A stretch of DNA of 64,000 nucleotides, taken from NCBI GenBank assembly GCA_018269005.1, contig JAFDVK010000052.1, positions 62,001 through 126,000 on the forward strand, written 5' to 3'. This document shows positions 50,223 through 58,876 of this stretch, one piece after another (position 1 is the first letter of the stretch; each line of letters starts with the position of its first letter). This DNA comes from Acidobacteriota bacterium. Its GTDB lineage: Bacteria; Acidobacteriota; Blastocatellia; Pyrinomonadales; Pyrinomonadaceae. The position numbers and the translations under genes are program-made. The notes under the pieces were generated by a model, which saw only the letters and a list, made by a program, of their open reading frames with translations, did no database searches and was not told the DNA's origin.

Positions 50223-52526
50223 ATGAGCGAACAAACGATCACGTCCGAAACCATCAAGCAGCACAATTTGACGCAAGATGAATACGCAAAGATCTGCGAA
50301 CTTTTAGGACGCGAACCGAATTTGACCGAACTCGGAGTTTTTTCGGTGATGTGGTCGGAGCATTGCTCTTATAAGTCATCGCGCGTGCATTTGAAACGCC
50401 TTCCGACGCGCGGCCCGCGCGTGATCGTGCCGCCGGGCGAGAACGCCGGCGTTGTCGATATCGGTGACGATTGGTGCGTCGCCTTCAAGGTCGAATCGCA
50501 CAATCATCCTTCGTTTATCGAGCCATTTCAGGGAGCGGCGACCGGAGTCGGCGGAATCCTGCGTGACGTCTTTACGATGGGAGCGCGTCCGATGGCCGCG
50601 ATGAATTCGCTCCGTTTCGGCCCGCTGGCAAGTGCGGAAGGCGGAACGCGGAATGCGGAATCCAAAGCCGAAAACTCCATCGCAAATAAGGTTCATAACC
50701 GCAATAAAGCCATCCTGAAGGGCTGCGTTTCGGGTATCGGCCATTACGGCAACTGCTTCGGCGTGCCGACGATCGGCGGCGAGGTCGTCTTTGACGAGTC
50801 CTACAGCCTGAATCCGCTCGTGAATGCCTTCGCTCTCGGCCTCGTCCGGCAAGATCAGATCTTTTTCGGCAAGGCGTCGGGCATCGGGAATCCCGTGATG
50901 TATGTCGGTGCAAAGACGGGCCGCGACGGCATTCACGGAGCGACGATGGCGTCGGCAGAGTTCGACGAAGAGGCCCTCGAAAAGCGTCCGACCGTCCAGG
51001 TCGGCGATCCTTTCCTCGAAAAACTCCTGCTCGAAGCGTGTCTCGAGGCGATGCGTTCCGGAGCGATCGAAGGCATACAGGATATGGGTGCCGCGGGCTT
51101 GACGAGTTCGTCGGTCGAGATGGCCGCTCGTGCGGGAACCGGGCTTGAGATCGACCTCACGCTTGTGCCGCAGCGTGAGGCCGGAATGACCGCCTACGAA
51201 ATGCTGCTTTCCGAATCTCAGGAGAGAATGCTCATTGTAGCGCGAAGCGGCCGTGAGAAAGAGGTCGTCGAGGTCTTCAATAAATGGGATCTTGACGCGG
51301 TCGTGATCGGCAAGGTTGTCGAAGGCGACCGTCTGAAGATCATTCATAACGGCAAGGTCGAAGCAGATCTTCCCGTACTTGCTTTGACGGATGAAGCGCC
51401 GAAGTACGAGCGCGAGATAGGTCCAAAACCCGAAGCAAACGCGTTGACCGATCGGCCGGACTTTGGACATTTGAACCTGGACTTTGGACAGGTGCTGCGG
51501 ACGCTGCTCGCTTCGCCGAACATCTGTTCGAAACATTGGGTTTACGAGCAATACGACTCGATGGTGAGGACGAACACCGCCGTTCTGCCGGGTGCGGATG
51601 CGGCCGTGATCCGTGTTAAGGAAACGCGCCGTGCGATCGCGATGTGCCTTGACGGCAACGGCCGATACGTCGGCGTCAACGCGTTCGAAGGCGCAAAACT
51701 CACCGTGGCCGAGGCCGCAAGAAACGTTGTCTGCGTCGGCGCAAAGCCGATCGCGGTTACGAACTGTTTGAATTTCGCTTCGCCGGAAAGACCGGAGGTG
51801 ATGCGTTCGTTCTCGGACGTCATCGACGGTTTGATCGAGACGTGCGAGACGTTCGAAACGCCGGTCGTTTCCGGCAACGTCTCGTTCTACAACGAGACGG
51901 ACGGCCGCGGCATTCTCCCTACGCCGGTGATCGGAATGGTCGGTGTCGTCGATGACGTACGCAAGCTCATCACTCAAGGATTTAAGGCCGAAGGCGACGT
52001 TATCGCACTCCTCGGTACGACCGGCGACGACCTCTCGGTAAGCGAATTCGCACAGACCGTCGCAGGCCTTTCTTTTGAAGAGATGGCCGCAAAAGGCCGC
52101 GTGCCGCAGCTTGATCTCACACTCGAAAAGCAAGTGCAGGACACGTGCCTCAAACTCGCAGACGAAGGCCTCGTCCGTTCTGCACACGATTGCTCGGACG
52201 GCGGCCTTGCCGTCGCACTCGCCGAAATGTGCTTCTCATCGCTCGGCCGCGAGGCCGTCGGCGCCGAGATCACGCTCGTGAGCAATGGTCTATCGAAAGA
52301 AGCCGTTCTCTTTGGCGAATCTCCGTCACGCATAATCATCAGCTTCTCGTCCGACAATCTCGAAAAGGTAAAGACGGTCGTTGGCGACTGTCCGTTCGAG
52401 GTGATCGGCAAGGTCGGCAAGGACGCATTGAGCATCAACGTTGACGGCAGTGAGGCCGTTTCGGTCAAGGTCGATGAGTTGGAAGGAAGCTGGAAGACCT
52501 CGCTCGAAACTTCGCTTTTGAGCTAA
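50223..52526 (+). CDS. purL: Phosphoribosylformylglycinamidine synthase, subunit PurL
   Basis: 767 residues, somewhat longer than the usual 720-750 of small-type PurL. Motifs: '[34 protein letters not shown]', '[13 protein letters not shown]', '[24 protein letters not shown]', '[15 protein letters not shown]', '[13 protein letters not shown]', '[12 protein letters not shown]', '[17 protein letters not shown]'. It catalyses the ATP- and glutamine-dependent fourth step of purine synthesis with PurQ and PurS, not seen nearby. The extra length comes largely from two insertions translated from short DNA repeats (50634-50661 and 51458-51490). Confidence 0.95.
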   Translation: MSEQTITSETIKQHNLTQDEYAKICELLGREPNLTELGVFSVMWSEHCSYKSSRVHLKRLPTRGPRVIVPPGENAGVVDIGDDWCVAFKVESHNHPSFIEPFQGAATGVGGILRDVFTMGARPMAAMNSLRFGPLASAEGGTRNAESKAENSIANKVHNRNKAILKGCVSGIGHYGNCFGVPTIGGEVVFDESYSLNPLVNAFALGLVRQDQIFFGKASGIGNPVMYVGAKTGRDGIHGATMASAEFDEEALEKRPTVQVGDPFLEKLLLEACLEAMRSGAIEGIQDMGAAGLTSSSVEMAARAGTGLEIDLTLVPQREAGMTAYEMLLSESQERMLIVARSGREKEVVEVFNKWDLDAVVIGKVVEGDRLKIIHNGKVEADLPVLALTDEAPKYEREIGPKPEANALTDRPDFGHLNLDFGQVLRTLLASPNICSKHWVYEQYDSMVRTNTAVLPGADAAVIRVKETRRAIAMCLDGNGRYVGVNAFEGAKLTVAEAARNVVCVGAKPIAVTNCLNFASPERPEVMRSFSDVIDGLIETCETFETPVVSGNVSFYNETDGRGILPTPVIGMVGVVDDVRKLITQGFKAEGDVIALLGTTGDDLSVSEFAQTVAGLSFEEMAAKGRVPQLDLTLEKQVQDTCLKLADEGLVRSAHDCSDGGLAVALAEMCFSSLGREAVGAEITLVSNGLSKEAVLFGESPSRIIISFSSDNLEKVKTVVGDCPFEVIGKVGKDALSINVDGSEAVSVKVDELEGSWKTSLETSLLS
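50634..50661 (+). repeat. Four 7-bp units inside purL
   Basis: gcggaag, gcggaac, gcggaat, gcggaat in direct succession. With flanks they encode the non-conserved stretch [16 protein letters not shown] between LRFGPL and the [10 protein letters not shown] motif. Confidence 0.8.
51458..51490 (+). repeat. 12-bp direct repeat inside purL, 21-bp period
   Basis: ggactttggaca at 51458-51469 and again at 51479-51490. It encodes [11 protein letters not shown] in a variable linker before the ASPNI motif. The 21-bp period keeps the frame. Confidence 0.75.
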
Positions 52527-52579
52527 CCTCTTGCATTGCCGCATTTATGATTCGATAGATTTTTTTTGCTCTTTTTTTA

Positions 52580-52634
52580 GGCAAGATTCGATGCACGTTT
52601 GCGTCTTGCCAGTTAGGACGGCCGAAAAAACGGC
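52580..52634 (+). promoter_or_regulatory. Two hairpins in the leader of the HExxH protein gene
   Basis: ggcaaga (52580-52586) pairs with tcttgcc (52604-52610); gccg (52621-52624) pairs with cggc (52631-52634) around six A residues. The ribosome site GGAGG follows at 52647-52651. The first hairpin could end the purL transcript only weakly; a structured leader is as likely. Confidence 0.45.
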
Positions 52635-52660
52635 ACGATCTCTACTGGAGGCAAAAAAGA

Positions 52661-53185
52661 ATGGCTATCACAGTTTCTGCAAGTCCGACCGCATTGAGTT
52701 GGACAAATTTTACTGTCTCCCCCAGCAAGATATTGGACCCGGCAGACGGAACGCTCGTCGATGCGTACACAAGCTTCGGCTACACGTTCCCAAACTCTGC
52801 ACCTGCAAGCACGGATGGGGTCTTTAGATTCCCCGATGTTTACACCATCACGATCAAGCCGAAAGCTTCGGTATGGAGCGGCATCTCGCAGACCGCGGCA
52901 TTGCTTTCGCACGAGCAATGGCACTACGACGTTGCGACGATCACCGGGCGAGCGTTATGCCGAGAACTCGCGAGGCTCCGCGCAGACAGCCTGTCCGAAC
53001 TGCGGACAAAAATGGATGAGGCTATTGAGCTTCATTTCCATACGCGAGCCGGGATCCTGCAAAAGCGTTACGACATCGATACGAGGCACGGCACTAACGG
53101 ACATTATCAAAAGATCTGGAAGGATCGGATGACCAAGACGCTTGCCGATCCAAAGGCAGATACGATGGGCGGATTTTGGCTTTAA
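52661..53185 (+). CDS. DUF922-like putative zinc protease
   Basis: 174 residues. A beta-rich N-terminal half ends at 'SQTAALLSHEQWHYDVATI', where His84-Glu85-x-x-His88 is an HExxH zinc motif. The helical C-terminal half contains 'HFHTRAGILQKRYDIDTRHGTNGHYQKIW', which offers further His/Asp/Glu ligands. The pattern matches DUF922-type predicted metallopeptidases. No signal peptide is evident, which is unusual since relatives tend to be exported. GGAGG nine bases upstream supports the start. Confidence 0.8.
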   Translation: MAITVSASPTALSWTNFTVSPSKILDPADGTLVDAYTSFGYTFPNSAPASTDGVFRFPDVYTITIKPKASVWSGISQTAALLSHEQWHYDVATITGRALCRELARLRADSLSELRTKMDEAIELHFHTRAGILQKRYDIDTRHGTNGHYQKIWKDRMTKTLADPKADTMGGFWL

Positions 53186-53212
53186 AAAGATCTCCCGGCC
53201 CGCTGAACAAGC

Positions 53213-53815
53213 TCACCATTTTGCGAATGGGACGAGGCCGGGCACTTTCTTCTTCCACGCGGCGAATTCCGCGCCGAAAGCGTCGCTTAGTAGGCGGTCT
53301 TCGCTTGCGGTGCGGATACGCGTGCCGAGGAGAAAGATGAATGCACCCGCAAGCAACGCTATCCAATGGCACATCACAAGGCCGGTCGCGAGCATCATTG
53401 CAAAGAACGCCGTATAGATCGGGTGACGCACGATCCCGTAAACGCCCGTTGTGATGAGTTCGTGACCCTCGATCAGTCTTGCCTGAAGTGCGAACTGCTT
53501 GCCGAGTTCTTTGACCGCTGAGCGTGCGAACCAGATCGAGCCGATCATCAGGAGCATCGCCGCGGAATCAAGCACGATATTTAATGCGAACTGCCCTTCA
53601 AAAAGCGGCGAGAGAAAAGGCGTTCGGTAAAAGATCCATACAACGGCGACCGCGACAGCTTGAAGAGCGATGCCGCCAAAAGATTGCGGCATCCGCTTCG
53701 CATCAGGAGCCGCAGCGGGCCTTCGGTTTACGACGAACACTCCCAAGAAGACGACCCACGAAATGATGAGTGCGAAATAGGCCGCGATCGAAAGGTATTG
53801 GGAAATTTCCTGCAT
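53213..53815 (-). CDS. Isoprenylcysteine carboxyl methyltransferase-like membrane protein
   Basis: About 200 residues from the ATG at 53815 (53827 is possible). Five transmembrane helices. The ICMT/PEMT-type C-terminal signature is present: 'LIEGHELITTGVYGIVRHPIYT', then 'RIRTASEDRLLSDAFGAEFAAWKKKVPGLVPF'. In bacteria such proteins methylate lipids or small hydrophobic molecules with SAM; the substrate is unknown. It converges on the HExxH gene. Confidence 0.87.
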   Translation of the reverse strand: MQEISQYLSIAAYFALIISWVVFLGVFVVNRRPAAAPDAKRMPQSFGGIALQAVAVAVVWIFYRTPFLSPLFEGQFALNIVLDSAAMLLMIGSIWFARSAVKELGKQFALQARLIEGHELITTGVYGIVRHPIYTAFFAMMLATGLVMCHWIALLAGAFIFLLGTRIRTASEDRLLSDAFGAEFAAWKKKVPGLVPFAKW

Positions 53816-53861
53816 TTTGAAATTCAAATATTCTAGATAGGCTGGTTAAGGGCACACTTTC

Positions 53862-54878
53862 TCAGCGTTTGCGGGCGTGCCGAGACGGGATCTTTCGAAG
53901 CGCTTGGTAGAACTTACTTTGACGCAGGTCCCATTTCATCTCTTTTCGTAGTTCACCCTTGGGATCGAACACATATGTATCGAAGATCTTCCACGCCCTA
54001 TCCTCCTCGCCGATAAAGAGCAGGTCGGCGGTTTGGGCGAGCGCGTTTCGTTGAACCAACGAATCTACTTCGGCCTTCTTAAGAGTGCCGTACTCATCCT
54101 TCTTTTCAGCCAGCCATTTCTCGGACCTTTTGATGCCAGCGACAACAAAATCCTCCACCACGCTCTCTGCGGGAAGGTAGCGACGTTTTGTCGGGTCATA
54201 CTTGAAATAGGCACGGGGCAGAGGCGAACAAGAACCGCAATCGCCAGCAAAATATCTGAAAGTTGCATCGAACTGAACAAGCTCATAAATACCGTCGCGA
54301 TCCGCGTCAAATATCTCCATCCCTTCGCGAAACCCACCGTACTTCTCACTTCTGAAAATAACCCTCGGCCGCTCCTCCGTAATGTCGATGATCCAGTAGT
54401 TAGTACAGCAGACCGCAGCTGTGTTCGGACTCAGTACGTAGATCTGTTTAGTATTTCGACCTAGCAATCTGGCCTCGCCAACCGAAATTGACGAGTAATC
54501 GTTCCACGCACTTTTTGTCAGAAATTTCAGCATCACACGTCCGTTCTTCTTCAGATCAATCGGCTTAAAATTTCGTGTCGTGATCGTGTAACCCGATATA
54601 TCAAAGGTGCGATGTGGCTTGTAAGTATCGTTTTCCCAAGATCCAATGTTCTTAGGGTCCGGCGGAAAGACCTCCGCTAGCTGCTTTCCCGGGTACTCGT
54701 TATCGGCAGGTGCTTCATCTTGTCCCTGTTCCGTTACGCTAACGGCATTAAAGTTGTACGAAATCGTCGGGCTTGGAAGTGCCGTGATGGTCGCATCGCT
54801 TTCATTAGGAGCCGGAGTACTTGTAGAGCACGAAGCAAGAAAGAGCGAAACTATGAGGATGAGAGAGAAGCGAAGCAT
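53862..54878 (-). CDS. Lipoprotein of unknown function with Asp-rich calcium-like loop
   Basis: About 338 residues from the ATG at 54878. The lipobox is LFLASCS, then a Ser/Thr/Pro linker. The mature protein has two cysteine pairs (CCTNYW and GDCGSCSPLP) and an Asp-rich segment 'FDADRDGIYELVQFDA' like the FG-GAP or calcium-loop repeats of integrin-type beta-propellers. The C-terminal 90 residues are helical and basic. No family is recognised with confidence. It is divergent from hemW. Confidence 0.75.
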   Translation of the reverse strand: MLRFSLILIVSLFLASCSTSTPAPNESDATITALPSPTISYNFNAVSVTEQGQDEAPADNEYPGKQLAEVFPPDPKNIGSWENDTYKPHRTFDISGYTITTRNFKPIDLKKNGRVMLKFLTKSAWNDYSSISVGEARLLGRNTKQIYVLSPNTAAVCCTNYWIIDITEERPRVIFRSEKYGGFREGMEIFDADRDGIYELVQFDATFRYFAGDCGSCSPLPRAYFKYDPTKRRYLPAESVVEDFVVAGIKRSEKWLAEKKDEYGTLKKAEVDSLVQRNALAQTADLLFIGEEDRAWKIFDTYVFDPKGELRKEMKWDLRQSKFYQALRKIPSRHARKR

Positions 54879-54958
54879 AACAGCCTCAAGCATATTCCCC
54901 TAACAAAGATCCCGCAATAGATTATTCCGCGGTTTTCACAGAAAATAATACGAACAAG

Positions 54959-56158
54959 ATGACGGCCGGAGTTTACCTTCACATTCCTTTCTGCAAGTCG
55001 CGTTGTTCGTACTGCGATTTTGCGACCGACGTTTATCGCGAGAGCGGTGCGGTCGAGCGGTACGTCGCGGCGTTGTGCCGCGAGATCCGACAATTTCTGC
55101 CGCAGAATGACGCAGATGACGCGAATCTGACAGGAGGCGTCGATCTGCGCGATCAGCGTTCATCCGCGGCGGTTTCTTTGCTGACGGTTGACACGATCTA
55201 TTTCGGCGGCGGTACGCCGTCGCTGCTCTCCGCAATACAGGTCGAGGCGATCTTGCAAGCTGTCCGCGAGCAATTCGAGGTCGTTTCTGACGCCGAGATC
55301 ACGCTGGAGATGAATCCCGCGACCGTTACGCCCGAAAGCCTCGCGGGGTATCTCGACGCGGGCGTAAACCGTGCGAGCTTTGGCGTCCAAACGTTCAACG
55401 ACCGCGATCTGAAACTGCTGGCTCGCGGGCACGATGCAAATGACGCCCGCAACACGTTCAAGATGCTGCGAGGTGCGGGGTTCTCGAACATTAGCTTCGA
55501 CCTCATCATCGGACTTCCGGGCCAGACGCTCGACGATTGGCAGCGGAACCTCGACGAAGCCCTAAAGCTCGATCCCGAGCACCTTTCGCTCTATATCCTC
55601 GAAATTCACGAAGCGACGCCGCTCGCCGAACAGGTACGCAGCGGCCGCCGTCCCGTGCCTGATGAAGAGATTGCGGCCGAAATGTACGAGCATCTTCTCG
55701 ACCGCATTCCGACGACGAGCTTCGAGCAATACGAGATCTCGAATTTCGCGAAACCCGGGCTTGCTTCGCGCCACAATACGAAGTATTGGCGTCTCGATCC
55801 GGTTTTCGGCTTTGGCGTGTCGGCACATTCTTTTGATGGGATGTCGCGATATTGGAACGTGCGGGATACGCAGGAATATGTTTCGGCTGTCGAAGCGGAC
55901 AAGACGCCGATCGCGGGCCGCGACATTCTCACGGACGAAAAGCTTGCGGGCGAGCGTGCTTTCCTCGGCATGCGGCTGACGGACGGAATTTCGGTCAATG
56001 ATTACGAGAGAGCGACAGGCATTGATCTTAAAGCGAAATATGCCGGCGAACTTGAAAGGCTCGCCGACGCAGGGTTGATCGAACTTGCGAGCGATCGGCT
56101 TAAACTCACGCGCCGCGGGATGCTGTTCTCGAACGAGGTCTTTGCCGTTTTCGCCTAA
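54959..56158 (+). CDS. hemW: HemW-type radical SAM protein
   Basis: 399 residues. The radical SAM motif CxxxCxxC is Cys12, Cys16 and Cys19 (PFCKSRCSYCDF). 'TIYFGGGTPSLL', 'EITLEMNPATV', 'ASFGVQTFNDRDLKLLARGHDAND', 'SFDLIIGLPGQTLDDW', 'YEISNFAKPGLASRHNTKYW' and a C-terminal HemN-type domain follow. The lack of the fourth cysteine typical of HemN and the short N-terminus favour HemW, a heme chaperone for respiratory enzymes, rather than coproporphyrinogen oxidase. The stop overlaps that of the convergent tryptophan dioxygenase gene. Confidence 0.92.
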   Translation: MTAGVYLHIPFCKSRCSYCDFATDVYRESGAVERYVAALCREIRQFLPQNDADDANLTGGVDLRDQRSSAAVSLLTVDTIYFGGGTPSLLSAIQVEAILQAVREQFEVVSDAEITLEMNPATVTPESLAGYLDAGVNRASFGVQTFNDRDLKLLARGHDANDARNTFKMLRGAGFSNISFDLIIGLPGQTLDDWQRNLDEALKLDPEHLSLYILEIHEATPLAEQVRSGRRPVPDEEIAAEMYEHLLDRIPTTSFEQYEISNFAKPGLASRHNTKYWRLDPVFGFGVSAHSFDGMSRYWNVRDTQEYVSAVEADKTPIAGRDILTDEKLAGERAFLGMRLTDGISVNDYERATGIDLKAKYAGELERLADAGLIELASDRLKLTRRGMLFSNEVFAVFA

Positions 56159-56958
56159 GCCGTTGCTCCGTTGGTTGAGACGGAAAGGTGCGTTCGCGCC
56201 TCCCAAAGCTCAGGGTAGAACTTCTTCGAAAGCGTAGTCCTTAAGTATCCGACGCCGTCCGAACCGCCCGTGCCGCGTTTCATTCCGAGCATCCGCTCGA
56301 CCATCAGAACGTGGTCGTAGCGCCAGCTTGAAATGAGCTCGTCGTGCTCTATGAGAAGGTCCTGGAGCAGATAAAGTTCGGCGTATTTTTCCGGGTGCGT
56401 CAGTATCTCGACGATCGAAGCGATACGCTCTTCGTGCGTTGCGACGGCGAACTCATTTCGCGAGAGAAGGCCCCAAAATGCATCTGCGACCGACGGCGAA
56501 TTAAAACGCTTTGAAAGCCTTTCGTATGCGAGTTCGTCGTGCTTGAAGGTCTCGAGGATCTTTTCGTCCTTTGCGCCCGAGGAGAATTCGAGTTCGCGAA
56601 ACTGCATCGATTGAAAACCGCTCGCGGGATTGAGCTTGTCGCGGAACTCGAGAAAACCGATCGGCGCCATCGATTCGAGGATGTGTATCTGCTTGACGAG
56701 TATCTTCTCGATCGCAATCACACCCCGCAGGCTGTGGTTCGCCCGGAAGATGCGGCCTTCATCGAGCCAGCCGAGGACGGCATCGACCTCATGCAGTATC
56801 TGCTTGAACCAAAGCTCGTACGTCTGATGGATGACGATAAAAAGCAGTTCGTCATGGCTCGTCGGTTCTGACAGCGTTTCCTGCAGCTTGATGAGCTCGT
56901 GGACTTTCAGATATTTGTTGTAGGAGAGCGGCGCATCGCCGCCGTAATTCTGGCTCAT
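56155..56958 (-). CDS. kynA: Tryptophan 2,3-dioxygenase
   Basis: 267 residues. Family motifs: 'SYNKYLKVHELIKLQ', 'DELLFIVIHQTYELWFKQILHE' with the distal-site His, 'PIGFLEFRDKLNPASGFQSMQFRELE', 'WRYDHVLMVERMLGMKRGTGGSDGVGYL' with the proximal heme His. It opens the indole ring of tryptophan to N-formylkynurenine. The kynurenine pathway may serve NAD synthesis or catabolism. No kynB or kynU is visible nearby. Confidence 0.96.
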   Translation of the reverse strand: MSQNYGGDAPLSYNKYLKVHELIKLQETLSEPTSHDELLFIVIHQTYELWFKQILHEVDAVLGWLDEGRIFRANHSLRGVIAIEKILVKQIHILESMAPIGFLEFRDKLNPASGFQSMQFRELEFSSGAKDEKILETFKHDELAYERLSKRFNSPSVADAFWGLLSRNEFAVATHEERIASIVEILTHPEKYAELYLLQDLLIEHDELISSWRYDHVLMVERMLGMKRGTGGSDGVGYLRTTLSKKFYPELWEARTHLSVSTNGATA

Positions 56959-57057
56959 ATTAGTTCACCTCGAAAACTAGTTTCGTTTTGCTAATCTTCG
57001 GCGAGCGCGGAGCTTAAGTCAATTTGACCGTTCCTGTCCCTTCAGTAAAAAAGCCTC

Positions 57058-57086
57058 TTGACAGCAGGTTTCAATTTCGATAAATT
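57058..57086 (+). promoter_or_regulatory. Sigma-70-like promoter of the cold-shock gene
   Basis: TTGACA (57058-57063), 17-bp spacer, TAAATT (57081-57086). The predicted transcript would start near 57093 and carry a leader of about 220 bases before the ATG, as expected of cold-shock genes. A second, weaker box TTGACC lies at 57024. No gene is seen in 56959-57312. Confidence 0.6.
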
Positions 57087-57312
57087 CCTTTGGTCAACCT
57101 AAAAACACGATCCGATCATCGCGAATCTTGCTGTTTAAGATTTGTGTGTTTTTAGAACGAATGAAGCAAGGTTCGCACGCCCTTCTCTCGCCAAAGAATC
57201 GACGTCGATCTGACAGCGTTTGCTTCTTCGGACGCGACAGCTCTATTTCGGGCGCCTTGGCGCCCACACCAGACAACAAGGATTTTGTTTTACTTCTAGG
57301 AGGAGTTTTTTG

Positions 57313-57534
57313 ATGTCAAGGACAGTTGGTAAGGTTAAGTGGTTCAACAATGCAAAGGGTTACGGATTCATCGAACAGCCAGGTGAACAGGACATCTTTG
57401 TTCACTATAGTGCGATCTCTGGCGACGGCTACAAGAGCCTTATTCAGGGCCAGGAAGTCGAATTCGAGGTGACCGACGGACCAAAAGGCCCCCAAGCCGA
57501 GAATGTTGCCGCGCTTGCGGCGGCCGCGGCCTAA
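57313..57534 (+). CDS. csp: Cold-shock protein, CspA family
   Basis: 73 residues. The two RNP motifs KGYGFIEQ and DIFVHYSAI lie on the five-stranded OB-fold beginning '[14 protein letters not shown]'; the end is '[15 protein letters not shown]', with an alanine-rich tail. It binds single-stranded RNA and prevents secondary structure. AGGAGGAG (57298-57305) is a strong ribosome site. The leader holds the palindrome gggcgccttggcgccc (57250-57265) and is probably temperature-responsive. Confidence 0.95.
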   Translation: MSRTVGKVKWFNNAKGYGFIEQPGEQDIFVHYSAISGDGYKSLIQGQEVEFEVTDGPKGPQAENVAALAAAAA

Positions 57535-57586
57535 CTAAATTCACCCGAAACAATTTCCGGTTCAATTTTCCGGATCAGAAATTTGA

Positions 57587-57624
57587 AGCCGAATCGGAGC
57601 GATCAGTTCCGAACGGCTTTTTTT
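57587..57624 (+). terminator. Intrinsic terminator after the cold-shock gene
   Basis: agccg-aa-tcgga ... tccga-a-cggct followed by a run of seven T. Stem of ten pairs in two blocks with a 9-base loop. Confidence 0.85.
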
Positions 57625-57720
57625 ACTTGCGCTTCGATTCTGAGACATCATATTAACAACAATGTAAAACTTTTTTAAATCTTTTTTGGAATTGTGGCGG
57701 CGTTAGGTGTTTCTTTTCTA

Positions 57721-57797
57721 AAGGAGGCAATGGCTCACGCTCTTGCCGGCCGAAAGAAGCGAACGGGGATATCCAACAGCGGCCAACAACGCAAATA
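57721..57797 (+). promoter_or_regulatory. Structured leader upstream of the lytic transglycosylase
   Basis: ggcaa (57726-57730) pairs with ttgcc (57743-57747), and directly adjoining ggccg (57748-57752) pairs with cggcc (57780-57784); a further ggcc follows. It lies in the 57625-57848 gap, which has no gene. I do not recognise a known riboswitch. Confidence 0.4.
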
Positions 57798-57848
57798 GGC
57801 CGAATTTCCCGCTCAAAATCCTTTCCAACCTGACCAAAACTGAGAATA

Positions 57849-58712
57849 ATGAGAAGAAGCAACCTGCTTATTTTGGCGACGTGTCTTTTAGCCTGTGTCC
57901 CCGCATTTGCACAGGAAAGACCGCGATATTCACTCGATAATTTCGACACCGCAAAAGGCGTTCACGTAACGCCGAAACCGACACCTGAGGTCGCATTCAC
58001 GCGAAGCCGGCGTTCCAAAAAGAATTCAACGAACAAACTCGTCGAAAAGACAGGTTCGACGCGAACGGCCGCTGCTGACGGCATCGCTGACCGCGAGATC
58101 GCACGAACGCTGACCTCGCGGCAGCCTTCGAGCCGCCTTGTGATGGGCTCGGTCGTCGGCCTCAAAGGCTTTACGACGGGCGATACGGCGATCGACGCGT
58201 ACATCGTCGATTCAAGCCGCAGATACCGCATCGATCCGCTTCTGATCTACGCTCAGATGCACCAGGAATCGTCATTCAAGCTCCGAGCGCTCTCGAACAA
58301 GGGCGCGAGCGGCCTGATGCAGCTGATGCCGGGCACGGCACGCCGTATGGGCGTTACGAACATCTACGATCCGAAGCAGAATATCGAAGGCGGCGTGAAA
58401 TATATGCGTCTTCTGCTCGATCTCTTCGGCCAGGACGTAAATCTCGCACTTGCAGGCTATAACGCGGGCGAAGGCGCTGTTATGAAATACGGCAATTCGA
58501 TCCCGCCGTACAGCGAAACACGAGAATACGTCCGCCGTATCTCGACGCGTTATCTTTCGATCTCGGACGGCTCATATTCACGCAGCGTCCAGCGTGTCTC
58601 GAACAGCAAGGCAGTTAAGATGGAAGAGAAAAAGGCTCTCGACCTGGATTTTCAGCAAGATGCCGTCGTCATTCGCACCGCTGACGGGCGTATGCGACTC
58701 GTGAATCAATAA
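57849..58712 (+). CDS. Secreted lytic transglycosylase, SLT family
   Basis: 287 residues. Signal peptide (1-21). A low-complexity region to about residue 95, then the SLT domain (about 115-235): catalytic Glu in 'MHQESSFKLRALSNKGASGLMQLMPGTA', 'YDPKQNIEGGVKYMRLLL' and 'ALAGYNAGEGAVMKYG'. It cleaves the MurNAc-GlcNAc bond with formation of 1,6-anhydroMurNAc. The active site is complete, unlike the related domain at 60838-62529. Confidence 0.93.
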   Translation: MRRSNLLILATCLLACVPAFAQERPRYSLDNFDTAKGVHVTPKPTPEVAFTRSRRSKKNSTNKLVEKTGSTRTAAADGIADREIARTLTSRQPSSRLVMGSVVGLKGFTTGDTAIDAYIVDSSRRYRIDPLLIYAQMHQESSFKLRALSNKGASGLMQLMPGTARRMGVTNIYDPKQNIEGGVKYMRLLLDLFGQDVNLALAGYNAGEGAVMKYGNSIPPYSETREYVRRISTRYLSISDGSYSRSVQRVSNSKAVKMEEKKALDLDFQQDAVVIRTADGRMRLVNQ

Positions 58713-58761
58713 AGTTTCTACAAGTTTCCCACAGCTCTTCTCCATTGGTCCTTAGAAAAGA

Positions 58762-58797
58762 CGTGCGGCCGGATGCGTTGTCCGGCCGCGTTTTTTT
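58762..58797 (+). terminator. Intrinsic terminator after the lytic transglycosylase
   Basis: tgcggccgga and tccggccgcg form a nine- to ten-pair stem with a 7-base loop, followed by seven T. Confidence 0.88.
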
Positions 58798-58876
58798 GTA
58801 TGGACGTCGCCGGAGAGGCGTTTGGGAGCTGCCTGGTTGCCTCGAAACCGGTTCGGGCATAAAATCGTTCCTAAAT

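Noticed and set aside
50376-52187. Long minus-strand frame opposite purL
   Set aside because: It is the antisense shadow of a gene with strong third-position bias and shows no family features.
57730-57798. Short leader peptide frame starting atggctcac after aaaggagg
   Set aside because: The spacing from the purine-rich stretch to the ATG is too short and the sequence is explained better as paired RNA.
58798-58876. SAM riboswitch before cystathionine beta-synthase
   Set aside because: The 80-bp leader has small hairpins but none of the conserved S-box or SAM-II/III core sequences that I can recall.
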